From NCBI GenBank assembly GCA_003013855.2, contig PVNU02004100.1, forward strand, positions 1,462,501-1,526,500: a DNA stretch of 64,000 nt. The letters run 5' to 3'. Source of the stretch: Liriodendron chinense (Eukaryota; Streptophyta; Magnoliopsida; Magnoliales; Magnoliaceae). The notes beneath the pieces are model-generated. The model was not told the DNA's origin and searched no databases. It was given only the letters and a program-made list of their open reading frames with translations. Position 1 is the stretch's first letter. The number at the start of each line of letters is the position of its first letter. Positions 18,019 through 22,455 of this stretch are shown here, piece by piece. The translations under genes and the position numbers were made by a program.

Positions 18019-20832
18019 GGAAAGCATCGGACCCGACCTGGAATTGAAAACCAGTTGTTGACTCTTCGGTCTGGGAAGTTAACTTCGGGTCGGGCCCCTT
18101 CCCAACCCTTGGATACGAAGAACCACTCCTCCTTCCACCCGTGAATTGAGGAGGGTTGGTCTTCTATCAACCGATGTCCTTTCCTCCCCCGAGTTGACAT
18201 ATAGAACCACCCCTTTGAGTCAGGATGGCTCTTCAGTTGGTATAGATGCCTCAGTTCGGAGGGAGTCGGGTCCGAAGCGTGGACTTGGCGCCATAGAGCG
18301 ACGCAGCTAATTAAAGTTCTCCAAGAGTTCGGGGCCAACTGGCCCGGAGCAAGGTTAACCGCGGATAAATACTCCCTCACAGCAGGAAGGAGGGGAAGGC
18401 GGAAACCAGCCTCAAAGAATGAGGCGTACACAGTAACCTGGTCTCCAGGTGGACGGGTCGGAAAATCGTCAAGGCCAGGAAGCCTGAGGTCTAAAGCCCC
18501 AGGGATACAATATTCCGACCTGATCCTAATCAGGTCAGATGGTCTAAGAGTTGTCCAGATCAGGTCGGCCGGGTAATCAGAAACCCGGTCAGCAACCCGA
18601 CCTGAAGTCCCAGCCACTGGAACTTCGTCCGAAGCGAAGGACGAAGGAGTTTCAGCCAGCAAGACTTCTCCTGATGGTTCCGCGGTAACAACTTGGGTTT
18701 CCATCATACTGGATTCCCCAATGGCCAAGGACAGAGTTCGTGAAGAACTATCCTCCGAACCAGTCATTGAAAGAAAAAAAGGGGGGAGAACGAAGAACTG
18801 GAAAAGAGGACGGAATGTAGATCAACCTACCGGATTACTTTCCGGACAAAAAGTGGGCCAAAGAAAGAAAGCAAGGACAGCTTGCTGAGATCACAGCGGT
18901 CCGAAGGGGATCTCGAAGACTGGCCCAGAGGAAATCGCGAGGGAATCAAAGGAAACACTGTGAGGAGGAAGAGAGAAATCGCAAACGGGGAAGATGAAAG
19001 AAATCCGGAAAAATGCTTAAGTACAGTATTTATACTGTAGCTGGAGACAGCACGCAGAACGTGTTGTGCCACGCGGCAGTTATCTACGGTCTCAAAGAAC
19101 GAACCGACGCGACTATCGACGAGGCTTGCCACGTGTCAGCATCTCATTGGATAGTGATATTCGGCCCGTCCGTTCGAAGATACGAGGCCCCACGTGTCAT
19201 CGCACCATTCGTCCGCCGAAATGAAAAGCTGCCACGCCGTACGAATATCATTGCGCCTTTTCGAAATTCGAAACAGCGCATTTAATGCACAGTTGCCGCC
19301 AAAATGAGGTCAAATACTGTATACTCCCGAGATAGAAATATCCACCTCGGAAGTGGGGGGACAGCTGTTATGGGTAATTTCTCATAACTGACCCGAGGAC
19401 AAAAGACCTCGGAATCCTACAGTAAGTCGAAGGTCTGCACTGATGACTTCACCCCTTTCAAGGTCAGATCAGAGAAGACCTAATCTGCCGAGCATACGAG
19501 AGCCGAACTCATCCCTTCCTAACGCTGCCTATAGATGATAGCGCATCCCCTCAAGATCGGAACCATCCGAAAGATCAGAACGGTCCGAGATTCTCGCCCA
19601 GATTTCCGGAGAAAAGGCAAGATATGTGCCGTGATCTCAGCTCAATAACTCTATGATCAATGCCTATAAATAATCAGACTAACTCCAAACGAGAGGTAGG
19701 CTCTAATCTCTAGAACGAGTCATCTTACAATTATCAAAGGTGATTACTGATTTAGGCATCGGAGGGCTCACGGCTGGATCCCAGCCACCCCCCTTTACCA
19801 TTTTCTGTGGTGTTTTGCAGAACCTAACGGAAGTCGTCGATCCAAACATCTCTACCGATTCATCCGAAGGATTTCTCTTCCGACGATCTGTTCCTACATA
19901 TACAAATTCCATCCCCTCGTCTGCTGACCAGAAAACGGTATCAACAGGGCCCACTAATTCTTGAAGTGAAATCACCATGCAAAAGCTGACTGAAGTCCCC
20001 ACATGGAATCCATGGTAATCATTGTTGGATTCATGCCTTCACCCACTGAATTCTGTACAGGCTGCCAAATGCAAAAACTTTTCACGATTCACACCTATTA
20101 CCAATTTCCACCGAATCCATGCTGCCAAACGACTAAATGGCTCCTCATACAAGCCATATATTTTGCTTCCCAAGTGTATCGTGCAGGCCCAATTCCTCAG
20201 CTCCCTTGCTGGGCCGGGCAGGGCATGGACTCAATTCCTTTAGCTCATGGCCTGGAATTGAACATTCTCCGTCCCATTCCAATTGCAACTGTCAGCAAAA
20301 GAGAAGATTACCTTCTGTAGAATCCTTTCATCTGGTCATTCAAGGTTCCCGAGAATCCAATCCCCAGAATCCCTTCCCCGACGGGAAGAAATCCATCAAA
20401 TGCAAGCACCAAGATCTCATCCTCTTCAACAAAGATGACTTCTGAAGGATGATAAACTTCCTGAGGCATCCGCAGAAAACACATCATCATCATATCAATG
20501 TCTTCTCTCCACAGCAAATGAATGAAAGGAAGAACGAAAGCAACTAGAAAAAAAAAAAAAAAAAAAAAGAGAGCTTTCTCTTCAGTTCTTGCCTTGTCAG
20601 ATTGTCGAGTCTTGAACCAGACCGATCCATCGTCAATGGAGAGATCTGCAGCGTTGAGGACGATGAAGCTGGTCTCTGCAGTGACGTTGACTTCAATGTC
20701 AACGGTGCCGGTGAATTTGCAGGCGGAGAGATCGGGTCTGAGCTTCAGGTCGTAACGTTTCGGGGATACGAATTTCGGCAGCCGAGGCTGGCCTTTGAAC
20801 TCGTGCAGCTCGGGTTTCTGAGTATCCGCCAT
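925..20832 (-). CDS. APM1: M1-family aminopeptidase (APM1-like), 5' part, exons 1-3
   Basis: This is the N-terminal part of a zinc-dependent M1 aminopeptidase (plant APM1, puromycin-sensitive type), which removes N-terminal residues from peptides. Three exons are visible: 20832-20593, 20460-20312 and 1027-925. The reading phases fit exactly (0, then 2 completed by 1), giving 164 codons. The product starts with [20 protein letters not shown], and exon 3 carries the family signature [17 protein letters not shown]. These are the N-terminal beta domain; the GAMEN and HEXXH catalytic motifs would be encoded left of the window. The start is the first ATG, in a purine-rich leader. Intron 1 uses a GC donor. 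Intron 2 is 19,284 bp and almost entirely transposons. No stop or frameshift interrupts the three exons, so the gene could be functional if the long intron is spliced. Family identity is recognised by motif and exon order, not by a search. Confidence 0.9.
1195..1760. mobile_element. Non-autonomous DNA transposon with terminal inverted repeats
   Basis: CCTCTGGTTTCTGACAATTT at about 1203 is mirrored by a stretch near 1709-1736 whose reverse complement reads CTCTGGTTTCAGACAATTG. The inverted arms are about 28 bp with two or three mismatches, flanked by further similar 'cccctc' text. No transposase ORF lies between. I could not read a clean target duplication, so the superfamily (MULE-like is my guess) is open. 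Confidence 0.5.
1761..2239. other. AT-rich intron sequence, nothing recognised
   Basis: Low-complexity AT-rich text including an (AATA)n run near 2168-2190. No ORF, inverted repeat or splice-like arrangement stands out. Confidence 0.5.
2240..2755 (+). repeat. 5' LTR of the decayed Ty3/Gypsy element
   Basis: Aligns by eye with 8840-9213 over roughly 330 bp with many differences. A TATAAATA box lies near 2535. The outer limits are approximate because no clean TG...CA pair was found. Confidence 0.6.
3069..5110 (+). pseudogene. Gag remnant of the decayed Ty3/Gypsy element
   Basis: Starts with [20 protein letters not shown] and continues in pieces. The retrotransposon gag region at about 4455-4740 has [20 protein letters not shown], then '[13 protein letters not shown]'. 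A zinc-knuckle-like stretch lies near 4957-5010 ([15 protein letters not shown], metal ligands partly lost). Stops, frameshifts and a 522-bp hAT MITE (3597-4118) interrupt it. Not functional. Confidence 0.7.
3597..4118. mobile_element. hAT-type MITE, copy 1 (GGGTC family)
   Basis: 522 bp with terminal inverted repeats TAGGGCTGTAAATGG / CCATTTACAGCCCTA and an exact 8-bp target duplication ATTGCTAT (3589-3596 and 4119-4126). The 8-bp duplication and TAGGG ends fit hAT. The interior is a chain of GGGTC/GACCC and CCATTT...AAATGG words containing exact palindromes, for example CCCATTTATAAATGGG at 3912. No coding. Confidence 0.9.
5200..8640 (+). pseudogene. Pol remnant (protease, RT, RNase H, integrase) of the decayed Ty3/Gypsy element
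   Basis: Protease remnant near 5215-5400 ([12 protein letters not shown], a corrupted DTG-type site). The RT approach region is at 5750-6050. The RT core at 6058-6590 ([12 protein letters not shown], then [15 protein letters not shown]) has its YVDD box decayed to YFNDI. RNase H is near 7160-7440 ([15 protein letters not shown], then [15 protein letters not shown]). The integrase zinc region is near 7640-7790 and a core remnant at 7880-8100. A tail near 8550-8630 ([16 protein letters not shown]) resembles the chromovirus C-terminus. A MITE splits RT from RNase H (6598-7051). The loss of catalytic Asp residues and many stops show it is dead. Confidence 0.8.
6598..7051. mobile_element. hAT-type MITE, copy 2 (GGGTC family)
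   Basis: 454 bp, ends TAGGGTTGTAAATGG / CCATTTACAGCCCTA, exact 8-bp target duplication CCCATTAC (6590-6597 and 7052-7059). It lies inside the pol remnant between RT and RNase H, so it came after the Ty3 insertion. Confidence 0.9.
8840..9213 (+). repeat. 3' LTR of the decayed Ty3/Gypsy element, truncated
   Basis: Same blocks as the 5' LTR up to TTCTCTTGTTTA, then unrelated sequence. The last roughly 150 bp of the LTR is missing. Confidence 0.65.
9214..10196. repeat. GGCCCACC-type repeat sequence
   Basis: Outside MITE copy 3 this stretch has phrases such as GTGGCCCACCGTGAT, TATTTCCCTT...TGGCCCACC and GGGTGGATTTCAC. The two halves around 9905-10020 and 10060-10190 resemble each other. The same style of sequence recurs at 49.7-50.4 kb and 57.3-59.6 kb. 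No gene is seen. Confidence 0.55.
9377..9891. mobile_element. hAT-type MITE, copy 3 (GGGTC family)
   Basis: 515 bp, ends TAGGGCTATAAATGG / CCATTTACAGCCCTA, exact 8-bp target duplication GGAACAGT (9369-9376 and 9892-9899). It sits just outside the truncated Ty3 LTR in GGGCCC-type repeat. Confidence 0.9.
10202..10782 (+). repeat. 5' LTR of the Tat element
   Basis: Begins TGTTATGGGTAATTTC and ends ACGGTATCAACA, 581 bp. A TATA box (CCTATAAATAATC) lies at 10499-10510, placing transcription start near 10535. It appears identical to 19366-19946. Confidence 0.95.
10499..10510 (+). promoter_or_regulatory. TATA box of the Tat 5' LTR
   Basis: CCTATAAATAAT in the 5' LTR, about 280 bp before the LTR end. 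It would drive genomic RNA for gag-pol. Confidence 0.7.
10784..10803 (+). other. Tat primer-binding site
   Basis: ATTGGCGCCGTCTGTGGGAA starts within two bases of the LTR end. It is the TGGCGCC-type primer site common in plant Ty3/Gypsy elements. The primer tRNA was not identified. Confidence 0.8.
10852..16425 (+). CDS. Tat gag-pol polyprotein, intact
   Basis: A single 1857-residue ORF with no stop or frameshift. Visible in order are: gag domain (about 240-310, [18 protein letters not shown]); a His/Cys knuckle near 478 ([15 protein letters not shown]); and aspartic protease near 620 ([13 protein letters not shown]). The reverse transcriptase has YVDDM at about 996. RNase H lies at about 1165-1255, and a second archaeal-type RNase H from about 1285 ([15 protein letters not shown]) to about 1403. 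Integrase has an HHCC zinc region at about 1509-1554 and a D,D-35-E core with the second Asp at 1640 and Glu at 1676. A GPY-type C-terminal module ends the protein ([12 protein letters not shown]). The start chosen is the first ATG ([13 protein letters not shown]). The same frame is open upstream into the LTR, but only from a GTG. The double RNase H places it in the Tat lineage. It encodes particle protein and the enzymes for reverse transcription and integration. Confidence 0.95.
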   Translation: MAGGRGNRKGKAPVNDELSYEHHSESEAPVRNTSMLHLGSSSHRLNLLSGRQRSRNRGTRLSTLEERVGGVAEQFGGVDRRFERVDGKLDEITALLNSLVRPAPNLETNPESGLPQQSSHPPRSHSSRPQHDENEVVSRASASRVRAATELPSNDLRHRIEERRSARASQDQGRMDDNITPLEAELKELRERIGDIQRAQLARVPTAADVLVDSSESPYTDEIRNEPLPKSFKIPQLKQYSGIGDPAEHLENFKVRMELHGVNGHIMCKAFPLSLTGSAWTWFRNLKPKSIPSFTELSRAFTTQFIGSTDPRKHSTHLAAVKQKDNESLKDYLSRFNAEAVQVENLSQDVLLHTMIGGLRDEKFLWSVGEQPPQSVAEFLDRAAKHINAEELVNAQGSSHKRKERKEESSNKRHRPDRRSPNSNANPRGAKTSIPKFEKFTPLKTTIEQIFLAEKNKQAFGRPAKIKTDPDRRSKSKYCLYHKDHGHNTVDCFDLKRQIETLIRQGFLKEYIAQRPDNDRTSGREERGEPVDNNPMEEIHVIFGGPTTGDSGNARKSYARQARTSEPAWQVNLTSRPTKIPKVAQRMISFSEEDARGIIHPHDDSLVVSMVVANKKLHRMMVDTGSSVDIIYASAFDRMKIDRSRLRPVKTALTGFTGDCIMPEGEITLPVTAGDEPNQKMIMVDFLVVDTPSAYNAIVGRPILRALKAGISIYHLAMKFETEDGIGVIRGDQQEARRCYELTLRGKGKNPISAISHAAPLDPREETKERGSPAEDLIEVPLSEKDPSLVVKIGSQLNDDIQTKMIAFLKENADAFAWSHQDMPGINPEIMVHRLNVDPSVKPVRQKRRAFNTERYAAIEEEVKKLRQAGFIQEVRYPDWLANVVLVKKANGKWRVCIDYTDLNKACPKDSFPLPRIDQLVDSTSGHELLSFMDAYSGYNQIQMHALDRQKTAFVTDRGLYCYKVMPFGLKNAGATYQRLVNKMFAEHIGKTMEVYVDDMLVKSLKSEDHIDDLRVMFGILKKYGMKLNPGKCAFGVRSGKFLGFIVNQRGIEANPEKIRALVEMSSPTTVKEIQSLTGRVAALNRFVSRATDRCLPFFKQLRKLNEVAWTPECEQAFQDLKAYLGSPPLLSKPAPGEELLLYLAVSSAAVSSALIRNDRGIQRPIYYISKALLDAETRYPSLEKLALALITTARKLRPYFQAHSIVVLTNQPLRQILQKPETSGRLALWAIELGEFDVQYRPRTAIKGQAVADFIAELTDLSDPETNAPCQDNMDGPNPVEDSNWSLHVDGSSNSQGCGAGIILTSRDGIKVQYALRFGFKASNNEAEYEALLAGLRLTSAVGIRCITVYSDSQLVVGQATMEYQAKGKKMLAYLQKYRELSARFDRCKVVRIPRGHNTHADSLAKLASAGDDELGRVVPIEFLSQRSITDNVKNEVCAVSTEPDWRDPIVRFLRENILPEGKIEARRIQYRSARYVLLDNILYKKGLSLPYLRCLGPNEADYVLREIHSGVCGNHSGSRALAQKAVRQGYYWPTIQKDAREIVKRCDKCQKFASIPHSPPEELTPMSGPWPFAQWGVDIIGPLPTGKGQVKYAIVAVDYFTKWVEAEPLAKITEKKTTDFIWKSIVCRFGVPNTIVTDNGPQFDNTKYREFCQNLGIKNVYSSPHHPQANGQVEAINKIIKNHLKTKLGEFKGVWAEQLPEVLWAYRTTARSTTGESPFFLAFGAEAVVPVEIGLPSNRTNNYRPDQNQDELRTNLDLLDEVRETSQVRIAAYQQRVARFYNSRVKERRFRVGDLVLRRNVREKKDKIASTFNPNWIGPYKVIKTVRPGTYWLEDLQGHALPHPWNAEHLKIYYQ
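16426..16774 (+). other. Shared 3' region between Tat gag-pol and the antisense gene
   Basis: About 350 bp between the two convergent stops. It contains a roughly 75-bp imperfect direct repeat (TTTTTGCTAAGTCCTAAATACTTCG near 16503 and again near 16575). Polyadenylation signals for both genes would be expected here; none was assigned with confidence. Confidence 0.5.
16775..17233 (-). CDS. Antisense gene exon 4
   Basis: 459 nt including the stop, acceptor TTTGTGTAG/GTGGCT. A long heptad coiled coil followed by an acidic Ala/Glu-rich C-terminus ([20 protein letters not shown]). Confidence 0.8.
   Translation of the reverse strand: MAYGCQMLRDEITRDKGTISGLEGTLTATKHSLDEARRFGEEAAKALDAREREIAALQAELSNKERSEADLIIQVEELKASEGSARSELETTKAELEVKVAEADEAFDFGYEKCRMAVQEHHPGLDLSFLDSEVEEDEDTAAPAEPTADSAP
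16775..18767 (-). CDS. Antisense four-exon gene inside the Tat element (gypsy-type transposon domain plus coiled coil)
   Basis: Four exons, 18767-18038, 17981-17844, 17769-17312 and 17233-16775, join in frame to 1785 nt (594 residues plus stop). All three introns are GT-AG. The N-terminal half (about 50-230) resembles the plant 'putative gypsy type transposon' domain (Pfam PF04195): [49 protein letters not shown] basic and Pro-rich linker follows ([10 protein letters not shown], then [12 protein letters not shown]). The C-terminal exon is a heptad-rich coiled coil ([20 protein letters not shown]) ending in an acidic tail. The function is unknown. Extra ORFs, some antisense, between pol and the 3' LTR are known in plant Tat elements. 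It converges tail to tail with gag-pol (350 bp apart) and runs in the same direction as the host gene APM1. Confidence 0.85.
17312..17769 (-). CDS. Antisense gene exon 3
   Basis: 458 nt with acceptor TTCCTCAG/GTATGTC. A TACTAAC branch-point match lies about 30 nt upstream in the intron. It encodes a Lys/Arg-rich segment, a Pro-rich linker and [18 protein letters not shown]. Donor CACTAAG/GTGAAG. Confidence 0.8.
17844..17981 (-). CDS. Antisense gene exon 2
   Basis: 138 nt beginning right after a poly-T tract and TAG acceptor (TTTTAG/TTCGTGG). It encodes [20 protein letters not shown] and ends CCTCGAG/GTAGGTATTC. Confidence 0.8.
18038..18767 (-). CDS. Antisense gene exon 1
   Basis: ATG at 18767 ([20 protein letters not shown]). 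Ends ...TTTTCAATTCCAG/GTCGGGTC in phase 1. It carries the whole PF04195-like domain. The longer unspliced reading ends in a poly-Phe run from the poly-T tract and is not the real protein. Confidence 0.8.
18768..19365 (-). promoter_or_regulatory. Antisense gene 5' leader and promoter region; Tat 3' untranslated region and purine tract
   Basis: About 600 bp between the antisense ATG and the 3' LTR. It contains the TATA box at 19025-19038, three CCACGCGG/CCACGTGT-type motifs (ACGTG cores near 19130 and 19190), and at its right end the polypurine tract used for plus-strand priming of the retrotransposon. No other ORF is convincing. Confidence 0.55.
19025..19038 (-). promoter_or_regulatory. TATA box for the antisense gene
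   Basis: The minus strand reads CAGTATAAATACTG, about 260 bp upstream of the antisense ATG. It is flanked by inverted arms (ACAGTAT / ATACTGT). It lies inside the element, upstream of the 3' LTR, so the gene need not depend on the LTR promoter. Confidence 0.65.
19366..19946 (+). repeat. 3' LTR of the Tat element
   Basis: Same 581-bp sequence as the 5' LTR with no difference seen by eye. It is preceded by the purine-rich CGGAAGTGGGGGGACAGC and followed by the GGGCC target duplication. Confidence 0.95.
19952..20311 (-). other. APM1 intron 2, donor-proximal remainder
   Basis: Sequence between the Tat element's right target duplication and exon 2. No ORF or repeat ends are recognised. A GGGCC motif at the junction continues as GGGCCCACTAATTC, the original insertion site. 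Confidence 0.5.
20312..20460 (-). CDS. APM1: APM1 exon 2
   Basis: This 149-nt exon encodes [20 protein letters not shown] and onward to a [12 protein letters not shown] phrase, a well-conserved stretch of plant M1 aminopeptidases. The donor is CAGAAG/GTAATC. The exon ends with two bases of a Ser codon, completed by the first base of exon 3 more than 19 kb away, giving FYRSTYEHN as expected for the family. Confidence 0.9.
20461..20592 (-). other. APM1 intron 1, GC-AG type
   Basis: This 132-bp intron has donor AAG/GCAAGAAC and acceptor TGCCTCAG/GAAGTT. The GC donor keeps phase 0 and joins the family's conserved sequence (SDK to [15 protein letters not shown]). No GT donor nearby restores the frame. 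A 20-base homopolymer (poly-A on the plus strand, 20549-20569) lies inside the intron. Confidence 0.75.
20593..20832 (-). CDS. APM1: APM1 exon 1 (coding part)
   Basis: This exon holds 80 codons, from the ATG at 20832 to a phase-0 junction. The peptide has the [10 protein letters not shown] and PKRYDL phrases typical of the N-terminus of plant M1 aminopeptidases, then the TGTVDIEV strand and [11 protein letters not shown]. The exon ends in CAATCTGACAAG followed by GCAAGAAC, a GC-type donor. Reading on past the donor leads into a poly-T run on the coding strand, so the longer reading there (with a run of Phe) is intron, not protein. Confidence 0.9.
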
Positions 20833-21060
20833 CGCTTCCTTTCCTTCCGCTCCGCCTCCGTCCTTTTAAAACAGGGACTTTTACCAAAATGGCCCAACTA
20901 TAGTCAAATCACGTGATTGCCTCGCTTTAAAAATCCTTTGTTTTTAGCCCTCTGACGTTGATTTGAATTTTTATGGGACGAAAATGACCCTGGTCGGAGC
21001 CGCGCGGCCGTCATTAATGAGGCGGGAAGGAAGCGGTTCGCCTACTGCGTAAGTATGCTT
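20833..21060 (-). promoter_or_regulatory. APM1 5' leader and proximal promoter
   Basis: Immediately upstream of the ATG (to the right) is a purine-rich coding-strand leader rich in GGAGG/GAAGG. Beyond it are a TGGGCC (site II/TCP-like) element at 20891-20897 and a CACGTG G-box palindrome at 20910-20915. A TGACG core lies near 20953. No strong TATA box is seen, which is common for housekeeping plant genes. The elements are seen directly; their use is inferred. Confidence 0.5.
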
Positions 21061-21518
21061 AAGCGTATTGAGTGACTTTGTTGGGCCCACCGTCATTTAG
21101 GTCTTTTATCCCCACCGTCCATCCGTTTTACTAGCTATTCTGATGCAAGACGCCAAACCTGAAGCACATCCAAAGCTCTAGAGGACCACACCACAGGAAA
21201 CAGTGTTAATTGCCCTTTCGTCCATGTCTCTGTGACCTTGTGAGCAGGGTCGGATGAAGGTTTCGACGATTGACATCATTATTCCCACTTTTTGTCGCCA
21301 CATATTGAGCTTTGGATATGATTGAATTTTGGGATCACGGCCTGAGATGATCTTAAAAACGGATGGATCCATGGACAGGTCAACGAAGAGTACTGAGTAA
21401 TTGAAAGTTTTGAAGCGGTTACCATTGCCCTATATGATGATGATGGGCCATCGGAAGGCAAATCCAATCTGTTGATATTGTTGGTGGCCCATCATTTCTT
21501 TAAAAAGATATTAACTTC
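21061..21518. other. Upstream intergenic sequence with GGGCCCACC-type phrases
   Basis: Contains TTGGGCCCACCGTCATTT, CCACCGTCCATCCG and GGGCCATCGGAAGG phrases of the repeat style seen elsewhere. No gene or clear element ends. Confidence 0.45.
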
Positions 21519-22042
21519 ACACTGTTATGACTTATCAGTGATTTAGAACGATCAACAACCCTCATCGATAGCCGTTCATTGCCAACTATTTCGTTGTAGT
21601 GTGGTCCTTTGAAAAACGGATGCCTCAAATCTACATAGCAACAGGAGCCATGGATAGATCGACCACTCGCAATAAATCGGAAAATCAGTTTTTGTATAGC
21701 GAGCTCTCTAGACACTTTTGAGGTTGGGTGATCAGCCGATTGGTGACCGCCGATCGATCGGTAGATCAATCAACCGATCAACACTGTTATGACTTATCAG
21801 TGATTTAGAACGACCGACAACCCTCAACGATGGCCGTTCATTGCCAACTATTTCGTTGTAGTGTGTTATGTTGAAAAACGGATGCTTCAAATCTATGCAA
21901 CAACAAGGGCCTTCGATCGATCAACCACTTGCAATAAATCGGAAAATCAGTTTTTGTATAGCGAGCTCTCTAGAAACTTTTGAGGTCATACAATCAATCG
22001 TCCATCCTGGTCGATCGATCACCCGGTGCCGTCGACTTGATC
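21519..22042. repeat. 262-bp tandem duplication joining flank and Copia LTR
   Basis: ACACTGTTATGACTTATCAG at 21519 recurs at 21781. Each unit holds about 85 bp of non-LTR flank followed by about 175 bp of the Copia LTR start. The copies differ by scattered substitutions. Confidence 0.8.
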
Positions 22043-22401
22043 GGTAGATCGACGGTTGTGCAGAGTTACGCAGTTTCGCGCAGTTCTGCAAGTTTTGTTT
22101 CTGATTCGGGCTTAGTGCTATATAAGTGCTTCTAATTGTGAGATTAGGGTAACTAAGACGTTCTAAAGGGTTTGAGAGAGTTTTATGAGGGAGAAATCTA
22201 GGATTTTCTCTTGGGACATGATCCGGGTAAGATTTTCTCTCTTGTAACTTCTGATTCATAGTGCGCTCATCTCTTTGTGCCATGATTTTTTCCCTAAAGG
22301 GTTTTTCCATGTAAATTCATATTGTCTCTGTATTGATTTGCTTTGTGCGATTGTGAGTGTGTTGCTTGATTCTCCTCTGTGTGTTTATGTGAGTCTCAGC
22401 A
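21869..22401 (+). repeat. Copia 5' LTR (complete copy)
   Basis: Runs from TGTTGAAAAACGG to GAGTCTCAGCA. Contains CTATATAAGTGC (TATA) near 22118. Matches 27672-28232 throughout. Confidence 0.85.
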
Positions 22402-22402
22402 A

Positions 22403-22420
22403 GTGGTATTAGAGCTAACG
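22403..22420 (+). other. Copia primer-binding site
   Basis: GTGGTATTAGAGCTAACG one base after the LTR, a one-base variant of the initiator-Met-tRNA site. Confidence 0.7.
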
Positions 22421-22455
22421 TTGGGAGGCAGACAAAATTTGAAAGCGAAGCATCA

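Larger units (their letters stand above)
10202..19946 (+). mobile_element. Complete Ty3/Gypsy Tat-lineage LTR retrotransposon, apparently recent
   Basis: A 9,745-bp element bounded by two 581-bp LTRs that I read as identical, with a 5-bp target duplication GGGCC (10197-10201 and 19947-19951). A primer-binding site follows the 5' LTR (10784-10803) and a purine tract precedes the 3' LTR (19348-19365). One open 1857-residue gag-pol ORF carries a second RNase H domain, the hallmark of the Tat group. Downstream on the opposite strand is a spliced gene. Every part needed for autonomy is present. It lies in APM1 intron 2 with gag-pol antisense to the host gene. Confidence 0.95.
1028..20311 (-). other. 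APM1 intron 2, 19.3 kb, filled with transposons
   Basis: The donor is AAG/GTAATC at 20311 and the acceptor TTCTCCAG/TACTTATG at 1028. Only about 200-400 bp next to each splice site looks like original intron. The rest is a TIR element, a decayed Ty3/Gypsy element, three hAT MITEs, GGGCCC-type repeat and a complete Tat retrotransposon. The intron must be spliced across nearly 20 kb, or the gene is impaired. Confidence 0.85.

Noticed and set aside
17982..18767. Unspliced 261-codon reading of the antisense gene ending in poly-Phe
   Set aside because: The poly-Phe tail is the poly-T intron. Splicing at 18038/17981 extends the frame for 350 more codons.
19740..19964. ORF in the 3' LTR
   Set aside because: It is the same open LTR frame as at 10576, a by-product of the LTR repeat.
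20308..20832. Continuous 174-codon reading across APM1 exons 1 and 2
   Set aside because: It runs through intron 1 including a poly-T run. The protein family joins SDK directly to EVYHPSEV.
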